A model generated the notes under the pieces. The model had not been told where the DNA came from and did no database searches. It was given only the letters and a program-made list of their open reading frames with translations. A stretch of 64,000 nucleotides of DNA from Pontibacter actiniarum (GTDB lineage: Bacteria; Bacteroidota; Bacteroidia; Cytophagales; Hymenobacteraceae), in the NCBI RefSeq assembly GCF_003585765.1, contig NZ_CP021235.1, positions 2,914,001 to 2,978,000 of the forward strand, read 5' to 3'. The position numbers and the translations under genes are program-made. Positions 1 through 8,725 of the stretch are shown here, piece after piece (the first letter of the stretch is position 1; each line of letters opens with the position of its first letter).

Positions 1-277
1 CCTACAACCCGTAAACTCCCGCTATGCGGCGGCTGAAGCAAAAGAACTTAGCGGCAGCTAAGAGGCTCTATGCAAGGGAGAATACGCTAACAACGGGGGC
101 GCAGGCAGAAAAGGGCTTGCCTGCTTTAACTCACTAACTTACTGTACTTAGCCTCCGCCAGAGGTTTTTGCGCCACGGTGCTAGTACCCGGCTTGGGAAA
201 AACGCTCAACGAAAACCGAAAAGATTACCAATTTACGCCTAAGCTGCCTAACTTTGTAAACACACAAAAAGCATACT
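1..277. other. Leading non-coding stretch upstream of the YebC gene
   Basis: I see no convincing gene here. A 7-bp inverted repeat (GCAGGCA at 101-107 with TGCCTGC at 118-124), followed by a short T-run, could be the end of a transcript entering from the left, but it is weak. The rest looks like the leader and promoter region of the YebC-family gene. Confidence 0.4.
249..256 (+). promoter_or_regulatory. Candidate -7 box TAACTTTG for the YebC gene
   Basis: The octamer matches the Bacteroidota -7 consensus TAnnTTTG and lies 21 bases before the start codon at 278. No clear TTG is seen about 19 bases upstream, so only the -7 half is supported. Confidence 0.4.
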
Positions 278-985
278 ATGGGACGCGCATTTGAATTCAG
301 AAAAGCCCGTAAATTTAAACGCTGGGATAAAATGTCGAAGGCCTTTACGCGCCTTGGCAAAGAGATTGTCATGGCCGTGAAAGAAAGCGGCCCCAACCCT
401 GACACCAACTCCCGCCTCCGCACGGCCATCCAGAACGCCAAAGGCGTCAACATGCCGAAGGACCGGATCGAGGCTGCTATCAAAAGAGCATCCTCCAAAG
501 AGGAGAAGGATTACGAAGAAGTAGTATACGAGGGATACGCCCCCCACGGCATCGCTGTGGTGGTGGAGTGTGCCACCGATAATCTGAACCGCACCGTTGC
601 CAACGTGCGCATGCACTTCTCCAAGGGCGGCGGGTCTTTGGGCAAAACCGGATCACTGGATTTCATGTTCGACCGCAAGGGCATTTTTAAGATTTCATCT
701 GAAGGCGTGGATCTGGAAGAACTGGAGCTGGAGCTGATTGACTTTGGTGCCGAGGACATCTATGAGCACGAAGGCGAGATCATCATCGAAACGCCTTTCA
801 CCGAGTTCGGCAACATGCAGAAGGGCCTGGAGGAAAAAGGCCTGGAGGTAATAAGTGCGGAACTGCAGCGCATCCCTACAACCCGTACCGAACTAACGGA
901 AGAGCAGGAGGAGGAAGTACTGAGTATGATTGAGCGCTTTGAGGAAGATGACGACGTGCAGGCTGTTTTCCACAACATGGCCTAA
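278..985 (+). CDS. YebC/PmpR family DNA-binding or translation-associated protein
   Basis: This 235-residue protein has the usual length and N-terminus of the YebC/PmpR/TACO1 family: MGRAFEFRKARKFKRW, then KMSKAFTRLGKEI and the conserved NMPKDRIEAAIKRA at about 60-75. The acidic C-terminal half (LSMIERFEEDDDVQAVFHN) is also typical. Family members are cytoplasmic; they have been described as transcription regulators and, more recently, as factors helping ribosomes through difficult sequences. Which applies here cannot be read from the sequence. The start at 278 gives the conserved N-terminus. The gene is followed by a strong terminator and appears monocistronic. Confidence 0.93.
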   Translation: MGRAFEFRKARKFKRWDKMSKAFTRLGKEIVMAVKESGPNPDTNSRLRTAIQNAKGVNMPKDRIEAAIKRASSKEEKDYEEVVYEGYAPHGIAVVVECATDNLNRTVANVRMHFSKGGGSLGKTGSLDFMFDRKGIFKISSEGVDLEELELELIDFGAEDIYEHEGEIIIETPFTEFGNMQKGLEEKGLEVISAELQRIPTTRTELTEEQEEEVLSMIERFEEDDDVQAVFHNMA

Positions 986-1009
986 GCTCCTGACCCTGTA
1001 GATACTAAT

Positions 1010-1049
1010 GGCTGCCCGTAGATAACACTTAGGGCAGCCTTCTTTTTTT
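1010..1049 (+). terminator. Rho-independent terminator after the YebC gene
   Basis: An 8-bp stem GGCTGCCC/GGGCAGCC (1010-1017 and 1032-1039) is followed directly by TTCTTTTTTT. Confidence 0.85.
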
Positions 1050-1092
1050 AGCTTATTCGTACCCAAGCCTAGCCACCAGAAACCCACACAAC

Positions 1093-2058
1093 ATGCTCCT
1101 CTACATACTCTTCGCGATAGGATTTGTAATGCTGATAAAGGGCGCCGACTTACTAGTAGACGGCTCCTCCTCTATCGCCAAACGCTATGGCCTTCCGGAT
1201 ATGGTAGTAGGTCTGACCATTGTTTCGTTCGGTACCTCGCTGCCGGAGCTCATCATCAACATACTGTCCAGTATGCAGGGGCAGTCGGAGCTGGCGATCG
1301 GTAACGTGTTTGGCAGCAACGTGGCCAACCTGCTGCTTATACTTGGGGTTACGGCGCTTATCTGCCCGCTGCCCATCAAGCGCAACACCATTCTCACGGA
1401 AATCCCTTTTTCTCTCATCGCCACGCTGCTGGTAGGCTTTCTGGCCAATGCCACGCTGATAGACAAACGCCCGGAGCTCTACATCAGCCGGGCGGACGGC
1501 GCTATCCTGCTCTTCTTCTTCCTGCTCTTTATGGTGTACATCTACAACATCGCCAAGACGAACAAAGACGATGAACTGCCGGAGGAGGAGCAAACGGAGC
1601 TGATGCCCATGGGCAAATCCATCCTGTACATTCTGCTGGGCGTAGTGGGCCTGTTTGTGGGCGGGAAATGGGTGGTAGACGGCGCTGTGGGCATGGCGCA
1701 GTCGATGGGGCTGAGCGAGTCGTTCATCGGCCTGACCGTGGTGGCGATAGGCACCTCGCTGCCAGAGCTGGTTACCTCGGCCATGGCCGCCTACCGCCGC
1801 AACATTGACATTGCCGTTGGCAACGTGGTGGGCTCAAACATCTTTAACCTGCTCTGGATCCTGGGCATCAGCGCGCTTATCAACCCGCTTCCGTTTGACG
1901 TGGTGAACAATGACGATATTGTGATGATGATCCTGGCCAGCACCCTGCTTATCATTGCCATGCCTATCGGCAAGCGCAACGCCATCGACCGCTGGAACGG
2001 CGTCTTCTTTCTGGTTACCTACTTCGGCTACATCATTTACCTGATCATGCGCGGGTAG
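1093..2058 (+). CDS. Calcium/sodium antiporter (CaCA family, YrbG-like)
   Basis: This 321-residue integral membrane protein shows the two inverted alpha-repeats of the K+-dependent Na+/Ca2+ exchanger group: GLTIVSFGTSLPELIIN with NVFGSNVANLLLILG in the N-terminal half, and GLTVVAIGTSLPELVTS with NVVGSNIFNLLWILG in the C-terminal half. The Glu in each GTSLPEL is the expected ion ligand. An acidic loop (DDELPEEEQTEL, about 160-171) joins the halves. The role is cation exchange across the inner membrane; the exact ion pair is not determinable. It stands alone downstream of the YebC terminator. Confidence 0.93.
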   Translation: MLLYILFAIGFVMLIKGADLLVDGSSSIAKRYGLPDMVVGLTIVSFGTSLPELIINILSSMQGQSELAIGNVFGSNVANLLLILGVTALICPLPIKRNTILTEIPFSLIATLLVGFLANATLIDKRPELYISRADGAILLFFFLLFMVYIYNIAKTNKDDELPEEEQTELMPMGKSILYILLGVVGLFVGGKWVVDGAVGMAQSMGLSESFIGLTVVAIGTSLPELVTSAMAAYRRNIDIAVGNVVGSNIFNLLWILGISALINPLPFDVVNNDDIVMMILASTLLIIAMPIGKRNAIDRWNGVFFLVTYFGYIIYLIMRG

Positions 2059-2136
2059 CCGGGCGGCTTTCTCCTCCTGCCTTTTGAGGCGCACCTGGGC
2101 GTACTCCTTCTCTCATTATTCGCACTCTCTTTACTT

Positions 2137-2195
2137 GTGCACTGCAGCTGTACCGAAGTAGCCGAAACGGTTACTTCGGTACAGCCGCAGTGCAC
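2137..2195. repeat. Long inverted repeat, 28-bp stem with AAA loop
   Basis: Bases 2137-2160 pair with 2172-2195 (24 bp, one A/C mismatch at 2146/2186). The stem continues inward through a G/T wobble (2161/2171) and CCG/CGG (2162-2164/2168-2170) to a loop of AAA. There is no T-run on either side, so a simple terminator is unlikely. The stem carries TACCGAAGTA on one arm and TACTTCGGTA on the other. It lies between the exchanger gene and the SusC gene. Confidence 0.8.
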
Positions 2196-2310
2196 GTCAC
2201 TTACCACTCACTCACCAGCTCCAATTCTGTAGCAGGAGCAAGGGCAAAGCCAGCCCTGCAAGCAAATTCCCTTAGCTTACAACTAGTTACACACCAAATC
2301 CTGCCGTGTG

Positions 2311-2354
2311 AAGTAGTCATGACGTAGCCCTTAAGTAGTCATGCTGTAGCTACT
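2311..2354 (+). promoter_or_regulatory. Tandem 22-base direct repeats upstream of the SusC gene
   Basis: Two adjacent 22-base units (2311-2332 and 2333-2354) both begin AAGTAGTCATG and share GTAG in the second half. The period equals two DNA turns, as expected for paired binding of a regulator on one helix face. They lie 173 bases before the SusC start codon. A binding role is inference. Confidence 0.5.
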
Positions 2355-2526
2355 TCTTTTGATATATTCCATATTAGGCATAACATTAAGCATTCAAACA
2401 AGCCCCTTCTAATGTGCCTGTTTGATGGACGCACCAGAACGAACCGGCTTAAAAAATTTTGCCGGATGCAGTAACTGATTAATCACAAACTATTATCACC
2501 TAACGCTCAACCTAACATAACACCTT

Positions 2527-5500
2527 ATGAGAAAAATTTTACACACAGCACTTGGCTGCCTTACCCTGACCGCATGCTTGCACACGGGTGCGCACGCGGC
2601 TGGCCCTGGTAAGTGGCAGCCGCTCCTGCCCCTGCAAACGGCCCAGGAGGTTACCGTCTCCGGAAGGGTCGTGGATGAAAACGGCTCCGGGCTCCCTGGC
2701 GTAACAGTTGTGCTCAAAGGAACCACAAAGGGAACCACAACAGATGCGACAGGAAACTTCTCGTTGCCAGTACCCGACGGCAGCGGCACCCTACTGTTCT
2801 CCTTCATCGGGTATACTTCACAGGAGGTCCAGATCAACAACCGCGCAACCGTTAACGTCTCGCTGGCACCAGACACAAAAGCCCTGGAGGAGGTAGTAGT
2901 GGTTGGCTACGGAGAACAGAAGAAGAGCGTGGTGACAGGCGCAATTTCCAGCGTTAAGGCCTCTGACCTCGACAACATGCCTGTTACCCGTGTAGAGCAG
3001 GCGCTGCAGGGCAGGGCGTCCGGGCTTACGATCACCTCTAACTCAGGCCAGCCAGGCTCACCTGCCACCGTGCGGGTGAGGGGTACGACAACTATCGGCA
3101 AAAACCCTGAGGACAGTGACCCGCTTTATGTGGTGGATGGCGTGCCGATTGACGGGGGCATCGACTACCTTAACCAGTCGGACATCGCCTCTATTGAGGT
3201 GCTGAAGGATGCGGCCTCTGCTGCCATTTACGGTACCCGTGCGGCGAACGGCGTTATACTTGTAACAACCAAGAGAGGGACCAGCGGAAAGATGCAGGTG
3301 AGCTACAACGGTTACTACGGTGTGCAGGAGCCGTGGCGCAAGCTCGACCTGCTGAATGCCCGCGAGTACGCCACGCTCTACAACGAGGCGAGTGTGGCCG
3401 GCGGCGGTGCCATTAAATACCCGAACCCGCAGGACCTGGGCGAAGGCACCGACTGGCAGGAAGCCGTCTTCAGCGACAACTCCCCTATCCAGAACCATGA
3501 GCTGAGCGTATCCGGCGGCGGTGAGAAATCCACGTTTTATACTTCCTTCGGCTATTTTAACCAGGAAGGCATCGTGGCCCCGTCCAACTCGCAGTACGAA
3601 AGGTTTACGGCGCGTTTCAACTCCACGCACAAGGTTACCAAGGCCATCACCTTCGGTAACAACATTGGCTACACCCGCATTTCGTCGGTAGGCGTAGAGC
3701 CCAACAGTGAGTGGGGGGCGCCGCTGACACGGGCCATCAACATGGATCCGCTTACGCCGCTCATAGAGACGGATCCCGAAAAGGCGAATGCCAGCCCCTA
3801 TGACAAAGCTGTTGTAAGAGACCCGCAGGGGCGCCCCTACGGCATATCGAACAACATCTCCTCCGAGATTGTAAACCCTGTTGCCGCCCTGCTGGTAGAC
3901 CAGCGCAGGGGTTGGTCAGATAAGGTGGTAGGCAACGCTTTTGTGGAGATAGAGCCCCTGGCAGGCCTCCGTTTAAGGTCTTCCATTGGCGCTGACCTGG
4001 CGTTTTGGGGAGACCACAACTTCTCGCCTGTGTTTTACCTGAACACCACCAACAACAACACCCAGAACGACTATACCCGCAACAACAACCGGGGCCTGAA
4101 CTGGCTGTGGGAAGCCACGGCGGCCTATACCCGCAGCTTTGGCAGGCACAACGCTACGTTGCTGGTTGGTACCTCTGCGCAGAAAAACAAAGGCGAAACC
4201 CAGGGCGGCACCAAGTCCGGTATACCGGTGAGCCACCTCGACGACGCTTCTCTCGCATTTAGCGTGCCTACCGAAGACCAGTTCTTCTGGGGCGGTGAGT
4301 ATCAAAACACGCTCTCGTCCATATTCGGCAGAGTGAACTACAACTACGATGAAAGGTACCTGCTCACCGGTATCATTCGCCGGGACGGGTCCTCCAAGTT
4401 CGGGCCCAACAACAAGTATGGCGTGTTCCCTTCGGTTTCGGTAGGATGGGTTACCTCGCGCGAAAGCTTCTTCCCGGCCAACGACATTGTAAACTTCCTG
4501 AAGATCAGAGGCTCTTACGGCGTTGTAGGCAACAACCGGATTGACGACTTCCTGTACCTGGCCAGGGTTGGCGGTGGCCGTAACTATACCATCGGCTATG
4601 GCCCTGACCTGGAGCTGGTTAACGGGGTGAGCCCGGAAGCGCTCTCGAACCCCGACCTGCAGTGGGAAGAAACCTCGCAGTTGAACTTTGGCTTTGAGGC
4701 TGTCTTGTTCAGCGACTTTACCCTGACAGCAGAATACTATAAGAAGAAAACGTCTGACATGCTTCTTCAGACTACTATCCCATGGTATGTAGGGAACAAC
4801 GGTCCCTACGGCAACATTGCAGAAATGGAGAACAGGGGCTTCGAAGTGGAGCTCGGCTACAACAAAACCATTGGCCAAGTGGCCTTTAGCCTTAACGGCA
4901 ACGCTTCTTATCTAGAAAACGAGGTAACCTCTCTGGGGCCTGAAAAGGAATTCCTGAACAGGCAGGTTTTCGGCCCTTCCGGCGAGGTGATCACCCGCAT
5001 CGAGGTGGGCAAACCCATAAACTTCCTGTACGGCCTGAAGAACGACGGTATCTTCCAGAACGAAGAAGAAATCGCCACCTACGTAAACAGCGAAGGTGAA
5101 ATGCTGCAACCCAAAGCGCAGCCCGGCGACTTCAGAAGAGTGGACGTGAACGGCGACGGTGTCATCAACAGCGATGACCGCACCATGATCGGCGACCCTA
5201 CGCCGGACTGGACCTACGGCTTTACGGCATCGGCCAAGTGGAAAAGCTTTGACCTGATGGTGTTTGGCCAGGGCGTAGCCGGCAACGACGTGTTCCAGGC
5301 CATCCGCCGCTACGACCTGCAGGGCGCCAACTGGACAACCGAGGTCTTTGGCCGCTGGGCAGGCGAAGGCACCAGCAACACCTTTCCAAGGCTTTCCTTC
5401 AACGATGCCAACAAGAACTTTAGCAGCAGTTCAGACTTCTACGTGAAAGACGGCTCCTACTTCCGGATTAAGGTACTGCAGCTGGGATACTCGCTGCCGC

Positions 5501-5682
5501 AGAACCTGATCAGCAAGGTTGGCCTGAGCAGGCTGCGTGTGTACGTGACCGGCAACAACCTGTTTACCTTCACCAACTACACCGGCTACGACCCGGAGAT
5601 CGGCGGCGGCAGCTTTGGGGTGGACCGCGGCATCTACCCGCAGGCACGCGCTTACATGGCAGGCATCAACATTGGCTTCTAA
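2527..5682 (+). CDS. SusC/RagA family TonB-dependent outer-membrane transporter
   Basis: This 1051-residue protein imports oligosaccharides across the outer membrane with its SusD partner. Visible parts are a signal peptide (about 1-25), a carboxypeptidase-D-regulatory-like beta domain (about 41-113, VSGRVVDENGSGLPGVTV), the SusC hallmark EEVVVVGYGEQKK (121-133), a plug domain with PLYVVDGVPI and IEVLKDAASAAIYGTRAANG, then a long beta-barrel. A DVNGDGVINSDDR stretch near the C-terminus resembles the calcium-binding loop seen in many SusC proteins. The C-terminus (AGINIGF) ends in an aromatic residue, as barrels do. The SusD gene follows after 18 bases, so both are surely co-transcribed. The TonB/ExbBD energy system is not in this window. 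Confidence 0.96.
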   Translation: MRKILHTALGCLTLTACLHTGAHAAGPGKWQPLLPLQTAQEVTVSGRVVDENGSGLPGVTVVLKGTTKGTTTDATGNFSLPVPDGSGTLLFSFIGYTSQEVQINNRATVNVSLAPDTKALEEVVVVGYGEQKKSVVTGAISSVKASDLDNMPVTRVEQALQGRASGLTITSNSGQPGSPATVRVRGTTTIGKNPEDSDPLYVVDGVPIDGGIDYLNQSDIASIEVLKDAASAAIYGTRAANGVILVTTKRGTSGKMQVSYNGYYGVQEPWRKLDLLNAREYATLYNEASVAGGGAIKYPNPQDLGEGTDWQEAVFSDNSPIQNHELSVSGGGEKSTFYTSFGYFNQEGIVAPSNSQYERFTARFNSTHKVTKAITFGNNIGYTRISSVGVEPNSEWGAPLTRAINMDPLTPLIETDPEKANASPYDKAVVRDPQGRPYGISNNISSEIVNPVAALLVDQRRGWSDKVVGNAFVEIEPLAGLRLRSSIGADLAFWGDHNFSPVFYLNTTNNNTQNDYTRNNNRGLNWLWEATAAYTRSFGRHNATLLVGTSAQKNKGETQGGTKSGIPVSHLDDASLAFSVPTEDQFFWGGEYQNTLSSIFGRVNYNYDERYLLTGIIRRDGSSKFGPNNKYGVFPSVSVGWVTSRESFFPANDIVNFLKIRGSYGVVGNNRIDDFLYLARVGGGRNYTIGYGPDLELVNGVSPEALSNPDLQWEETSQLNFGFEAVLFSDFTLTAEYYKKKTSDMLLQTTIPWYVGNNGPYGNIAEMENRGFEVELGYNKTIGQVAFSLNGNASYLENEVTSLGPEKEFLNRQVFGPSGEVITRIEVGKPINFLYGLKNDGIFQNEEEIATYVNSEGEMLQPKAQPGDFRRVDVNGDGVINSDDRTMIGDPTPDWTYGFTASAKWKSFDLMVFGQGVAGNDVFQAIRRYDLQGANWTTEVFGRWAGEGTSNTFPRLSFNDANKNFSSSSDFYVKDGSYFRIKVLQLGYSLPQNLISKVGLSRLRVYVTGNNLFTFTNYTGYDPEIGGGSFGVDRGIYPQARAYMAGINIGF

Positions 5683-5700
5683 CCTTTTACGCAAATCAAC

Positions 5701-7197
5701 ATGAGACTTAAACATATACTTTATCCAACGCTTTTGGCGGCCGGGCTAGCCGGGTTTAGCTCCTGCGACAAAGACTTTCTGGAGCTGCAGCCCAAAGGCA
5801 CCCAGTTGGAGAGCAACTTTTATCAGAACGAGGAGCAGGTATACCAGGCGTTGGTGGCCGTTTACGATGTGTTGCAGTGGGGCACCAGTGGCGGCTACAC
5901 CATGAAGCAGCCACTGCTCACGGTAGCCTCAGACGAGGCCTACGCCGGCGGCAGCGACGCCTCGGATCAGCCAAGCTGGGTCGCCTGGGACAATTTCACC
6001 CTGGACCCCTACATCACCCCCTCCTCGGGCCTGTGGCAGAAGAGCTACTCCGGCGTTTACCGCGCCAACCTGCTGCTGTCCAAGATCGAGCAGGTGCCGG
6101 GCCTGAGCGAGCCCGTGAAGGCCCGGGTTGTGGCCGAAACCAAGGCGCTGAGGGCCTACTTCTACTTCGACCTGGTGCGTTTCTTCGGCAACGTCCCCCT
6201 AATCACAGAGCCCATTCCAAATTCTGAACTCTACACACAGCCACAGGCAAAGCCGGACGCTGTTTACGCGCAGATTGAGCAGGACCTGAACGATGCCAGA
6301 GCCGCGCTACCGACAACGATTCCGGCAGGTGAGAAGGGCCGCTTCTCCAGGTACACGGCCACGGCCATACTTGGTAAGGTGATTATGTGGCAGAACAACA
6401 ACGCCAGAATGGCGGAGGCTGCCCAGCTCTTCAATGAAGTTAACACCTCCGGGGTGTATGCGCTGCAGGAGAGCTACGAAGACGTTTTCCGTCCCGACAA
6501 CGCGTTTAACTCTGAGTCTATCCTGGAGATCCCCCACTCCAGCAAAGCCGCCTGGGGCGACTGGAACTGGGTAAACGGCGGCGAAGGCAACGTTGCGCCA
6601 CAGTTTGTCGGCCCCGCCGACTACAGCGGCCCTACCTTTACCGGTGGCTGGGGCTTTGCCCCCGTCTCCCTGGAGCTGGTGGAAGCCATGGAGGGTGACC
6701 CCCGCTTTGAGTACACCATCATTGATGGCAAGAAGCTGAAAGAGGAAGGAGCCACCTACAACACCCGCTACCAGAACACCGACTACTTCATCCGCAAGTA
6801 CGCCCCTCTGGCAGCTTACCGCTCTACGGTGGGTACACCGGAGCTTAACTGGCCAATCAACGAAATAGAGATCCGCCTGGCCGACACGTACCTGCTGGAG
6901 GCGGAGGCGCTCGTGCGCAGCGGAGGTGACACGAACCGCGCGAAAGAGCTCCTGAATGCTGTGCGCGCCCGCGTTGGCCTGGCTCCTGTAGAGCCCACCC
7001 TGGAAAACATTTACAGAGAGCGCCGCCTGGAGCTGGCCACCGAAGGGCACCGCTACTTCGACCTCGTGCGCACCGGCAGGGCCGCTGCCGTACTTGGGCC
7101 CCTGGGCTTCCAGGCAAACAAGAACGAGGTGCTGCCAATCCCGCAGCAGGAAGTAGACATTACCAACGGTGTCCTGAAGCAGAACCCAGGTTATTAA
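5701..7197 (+). CDS. RagB/SusD family nutrient-binding lipoprotein
   Basis: This 498-residue surface lipoprotein is the glycan-capturing lid of the SusC channel. The signal peptide ends in a lipobox at GFSSC (Cys22). SusD hallmarks follow: KALRAYFYFDLVRFFGNVPL in the TPR-like N-terminal half, and near the C-terminus RADTYLLEAEAL-type helices, YRERRLELATEGHRYFDLVR and the final LPIPQQEVDIT...LKQNPGY. It lies 18 bases downstream of the SusC gene. The substrate cannot be read from the SusD itself; neighbouring GH16 and GH3 genes point to a beta-glucan. Confidence 0.95.
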   Translation: MRLKHILYPTLLAAGLAGFSSCDKDFLELQPKGTQLESNFYQNEEQVYQALVAVYDVLQWGTSGGYTMKQPLLTVASDEAYAGGSDASDQPSWVAWDNFTLDPYITPSSGLWQKSYSGVYRANLLLSKIEQVPGLSEPVKARVVAETKALRAYFYFDLVRFFGNVPLITEPIPNSELYTQPQAKPDAVYAQIEQDLNDARAALPTTIPAGEKGRFSRYTATAILGKVIMWQNNNARMAEAAQLFNEVNTSGVYALQESYEDVFRPDNAFNSESILEIPHSSKAAWGDWNWVNGGEGNVAPQFVGPADYSGPTFTGGWGFAPVSLELVEAMEGDPRFEYTIIDGKKLKEEGATYNTRYQNTDYFIRKYAPLAAYRSTVGTPELNWPINEIEIRLADTYLLEAEALVRSGGDTNRAKELLNAVRARVGLAPVEPTLENIYRERRLELATEGHRYFDLVRTGRAAAVLGPLGFQANKNEVLPIPQQEVDITNGVLKQNPGY

Positions 7198-7218
7198 TCC
7201 ACCTTAACTGAAAAGATC

Positions 7219-8622
7219 ATGAAGATGATAAAACATACCCCGCACCTTGTCTCTTGCCTGGCAATGGTGTTGATGACATGCTTCTTTGTGGCATGTACTC
7301 CAGACGACATGGAGGAGGAATTAGGCCCTGTCCCGACCTCGGACATCGTGACGTTCTCTGCCACACCCAGCGATGATAACGCGAACATCATCAACTTCCA
7401 GAATCAGACGCCGGGCGTCATCAAGGCCCTCTGGGACCTGGGCAACGGCACAACAACGGAGGGAACAAACGTAAGCGGCACCTATGCCTTAGCGGGAGAC
7501 TATACGGTAAAACTTACCGTCTTTACCAAGTCCGGCTACACGTCCAACACCCAGACTATCCACATCGATAATACGGATGAGACACTGCTGAACCGGGAGG
7601 ACTACAACTTCCTGACGGGAGGCGCCGATAGCCTGAACGGTAAAACCTGGGTGTTTGCCCCGGTAGGCCCAATGAACTTCGGCGGCCCGCCAGAAGCGCC
7701 CTCCTCGTGGTGGAGCCAGGCGCTGGCTGCCCAGAACGACTGTATGAAAGACGATAAGTATGTGTTTAAGCTGCAGGGGTTCGGATTCGAGAACAAGAGC
7801 GGCGGCTCCATGTGGGGGATTGCCGACGGGCAGGAAAACGTGTGCGTGCCCCAGACACCGGCCGCCAACAGCACCTGGACGCTCTACGAGGCAGACGGCA
7901 AAACGATGCTGTCGGTCAGCAACGGGGAAACCATCGCCTGGGACGACGACGAAGGAACTTACGAGGTGGTAGAGCTTACCGAAAACAGGCTGCACATCAG
8001 AAAAGTATGCTGCGGCGGCGGCGGCGTGCGCAACTACGTTCTAGTGCCGGAAGGCTACGACGTTCCGGTCGTGGAGAAGCCGTACAAGATCGCCGACATC
8101 TACGACAACTTTGACGAGGAAGGGAACATCGCGTGGAAAAAGGACGCCCTCACCCTTAAAGAGGACTACGACAACCCTGCCCCTGTTCCGGTTAACACCT
8201 CCGCCAAAGTAGCCTTGTACGCAAAGCAGGAAGGGCAGCCCTACGCTTTTGCCAACATGTTCACCGACTTTGACCACAAACTGGACCTGCGCGAGCGCCA
8301 TGTGTTCAAGCTCAAGGTATTCATACCTGGCTATAACGATTTCGAAACCGCTGCCGGCGAGTCCTGGGTTACCGATAAGCGTCTGCAAAAGCAAGTCTCT
8401 GTTAAGCTACAGGATGCCTCAGCCGCTGAACCATGGGCCAACCAGGTAGAGCTAAAGCAGCAGGTAAACGAGCTGGACAAGTGGGTGGAGCTGACGTTTG
8501 ATTTCGGGGCAGCCGAGACAATAAGCCGAAAAGACTTCGACCGCATCGTCATACAAGTAGGCGGTGAAGGCAACTATGTGCCGGGTATTTTCTTCCTGGA
8601 TGATTTTGAACTAGTAAAATAA
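7219..8622 (+). CDS. PKD-domain surface lipoprotein, probable glycan-binding protein of the locus
   Basis: This 467-residue protein starts with a lipoprotein signal (lipobox FFVAC, Cys26). A PKD-type Ig-like domain covers about 40-112 (ALWDLGNGTTTEGTNVSGTYALAGDYTVKLTV is split around it). The middle holds tryptophan-rich segments (residues about 140-250) and an unusual VCCGGGGVRNY stretch near 255-265. The C-terminal 170 residues look like a beta-sandwich carbohydrate-binding module and end in a short FFLDDFEL segment. Its place directly after SusD is where surface glycan-binding proteins (SusE-like) sit. The binding role is inferred from position, the lipobox and domain style. A terminator follows. 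Confidence 0.8.
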   Translation: MKMIKHTPHLVSCLAMVLMTCFFVACTPDDMEEELGPVPTSDIVTFSATPSDDNANIINFQNQTPGVIKALWDLGNGTTTEGTNVSGTYALAGDYTVKLTVFTKSGYTSNTQTIHIDNTDETLLNREDYNFLTGGADSLNGKTWVFAPVGPMNFGGPPEAPSSWWSQALAAQNDCMKDDKYVFKLQGFGFENKSGGSMWGIADGQENVCVPQTPAANSTWTLYEADGKTMLSVSNGETIAWDDDEGTYEVVELTENRLHIRKVCCGGGGVRNYVLVPEGYDVPVVEKPYKIADIYDNFDEEGNIAWKKDALTLKEDYDNPAPVPVNTSAKVALYAKQEGQPYAFANMFTDFDHKLDLRERHVFKLKVFIPGYNDFETAAGESWVTDKRLQKQVSVKLQDASAAEPWANQVELKQQVNELDKWVELTFDFGAAETISRKDFDRIVIQVGGEGNYVPGIFFLDDFELVK

Positions 8623-8637
8623 GGTGAGTAAAAGAGA

Positions 8638-8666
8638 AAGTCAGCGCTTGTAGCGCTGGCTTTTCT
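8638..8666 (+). terminator. Terminator between the PKD lipoprotein and GH16 genes
   Basis: A 10-bp stem with one G/T pair (8638-8647 with 8653-8662) is followed by TTTTCT. It may attenuate transcription between the SusCD part and the glycosidase genes. Confidence 0.65.
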
Positions 8667-8725
8667 AAAACACCACATTTACACAACCCGCCGCGGTCCT
8701 GCTGCGGCAACCACCACCTATCTAT

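Larger units (their letters stand above)
2059..2526. other. Intergenic region upstream of the polysaccharide utilization locus
   Basis: This 468-base gap holds no credible gene. It contains a very long near-perfect hairpin (2137-2195), two tandem copies of a 22-base unit (2311-2354) and an AT-rich stretch before the SusC start. It is the likely control region of the locus that starts at 2527. Confidence 0.6.

Noticed and set aside
3973..4878. Long minus-strand open frame of 301 codons
   Set aside because: Antisense to the SusC gene and without family features.
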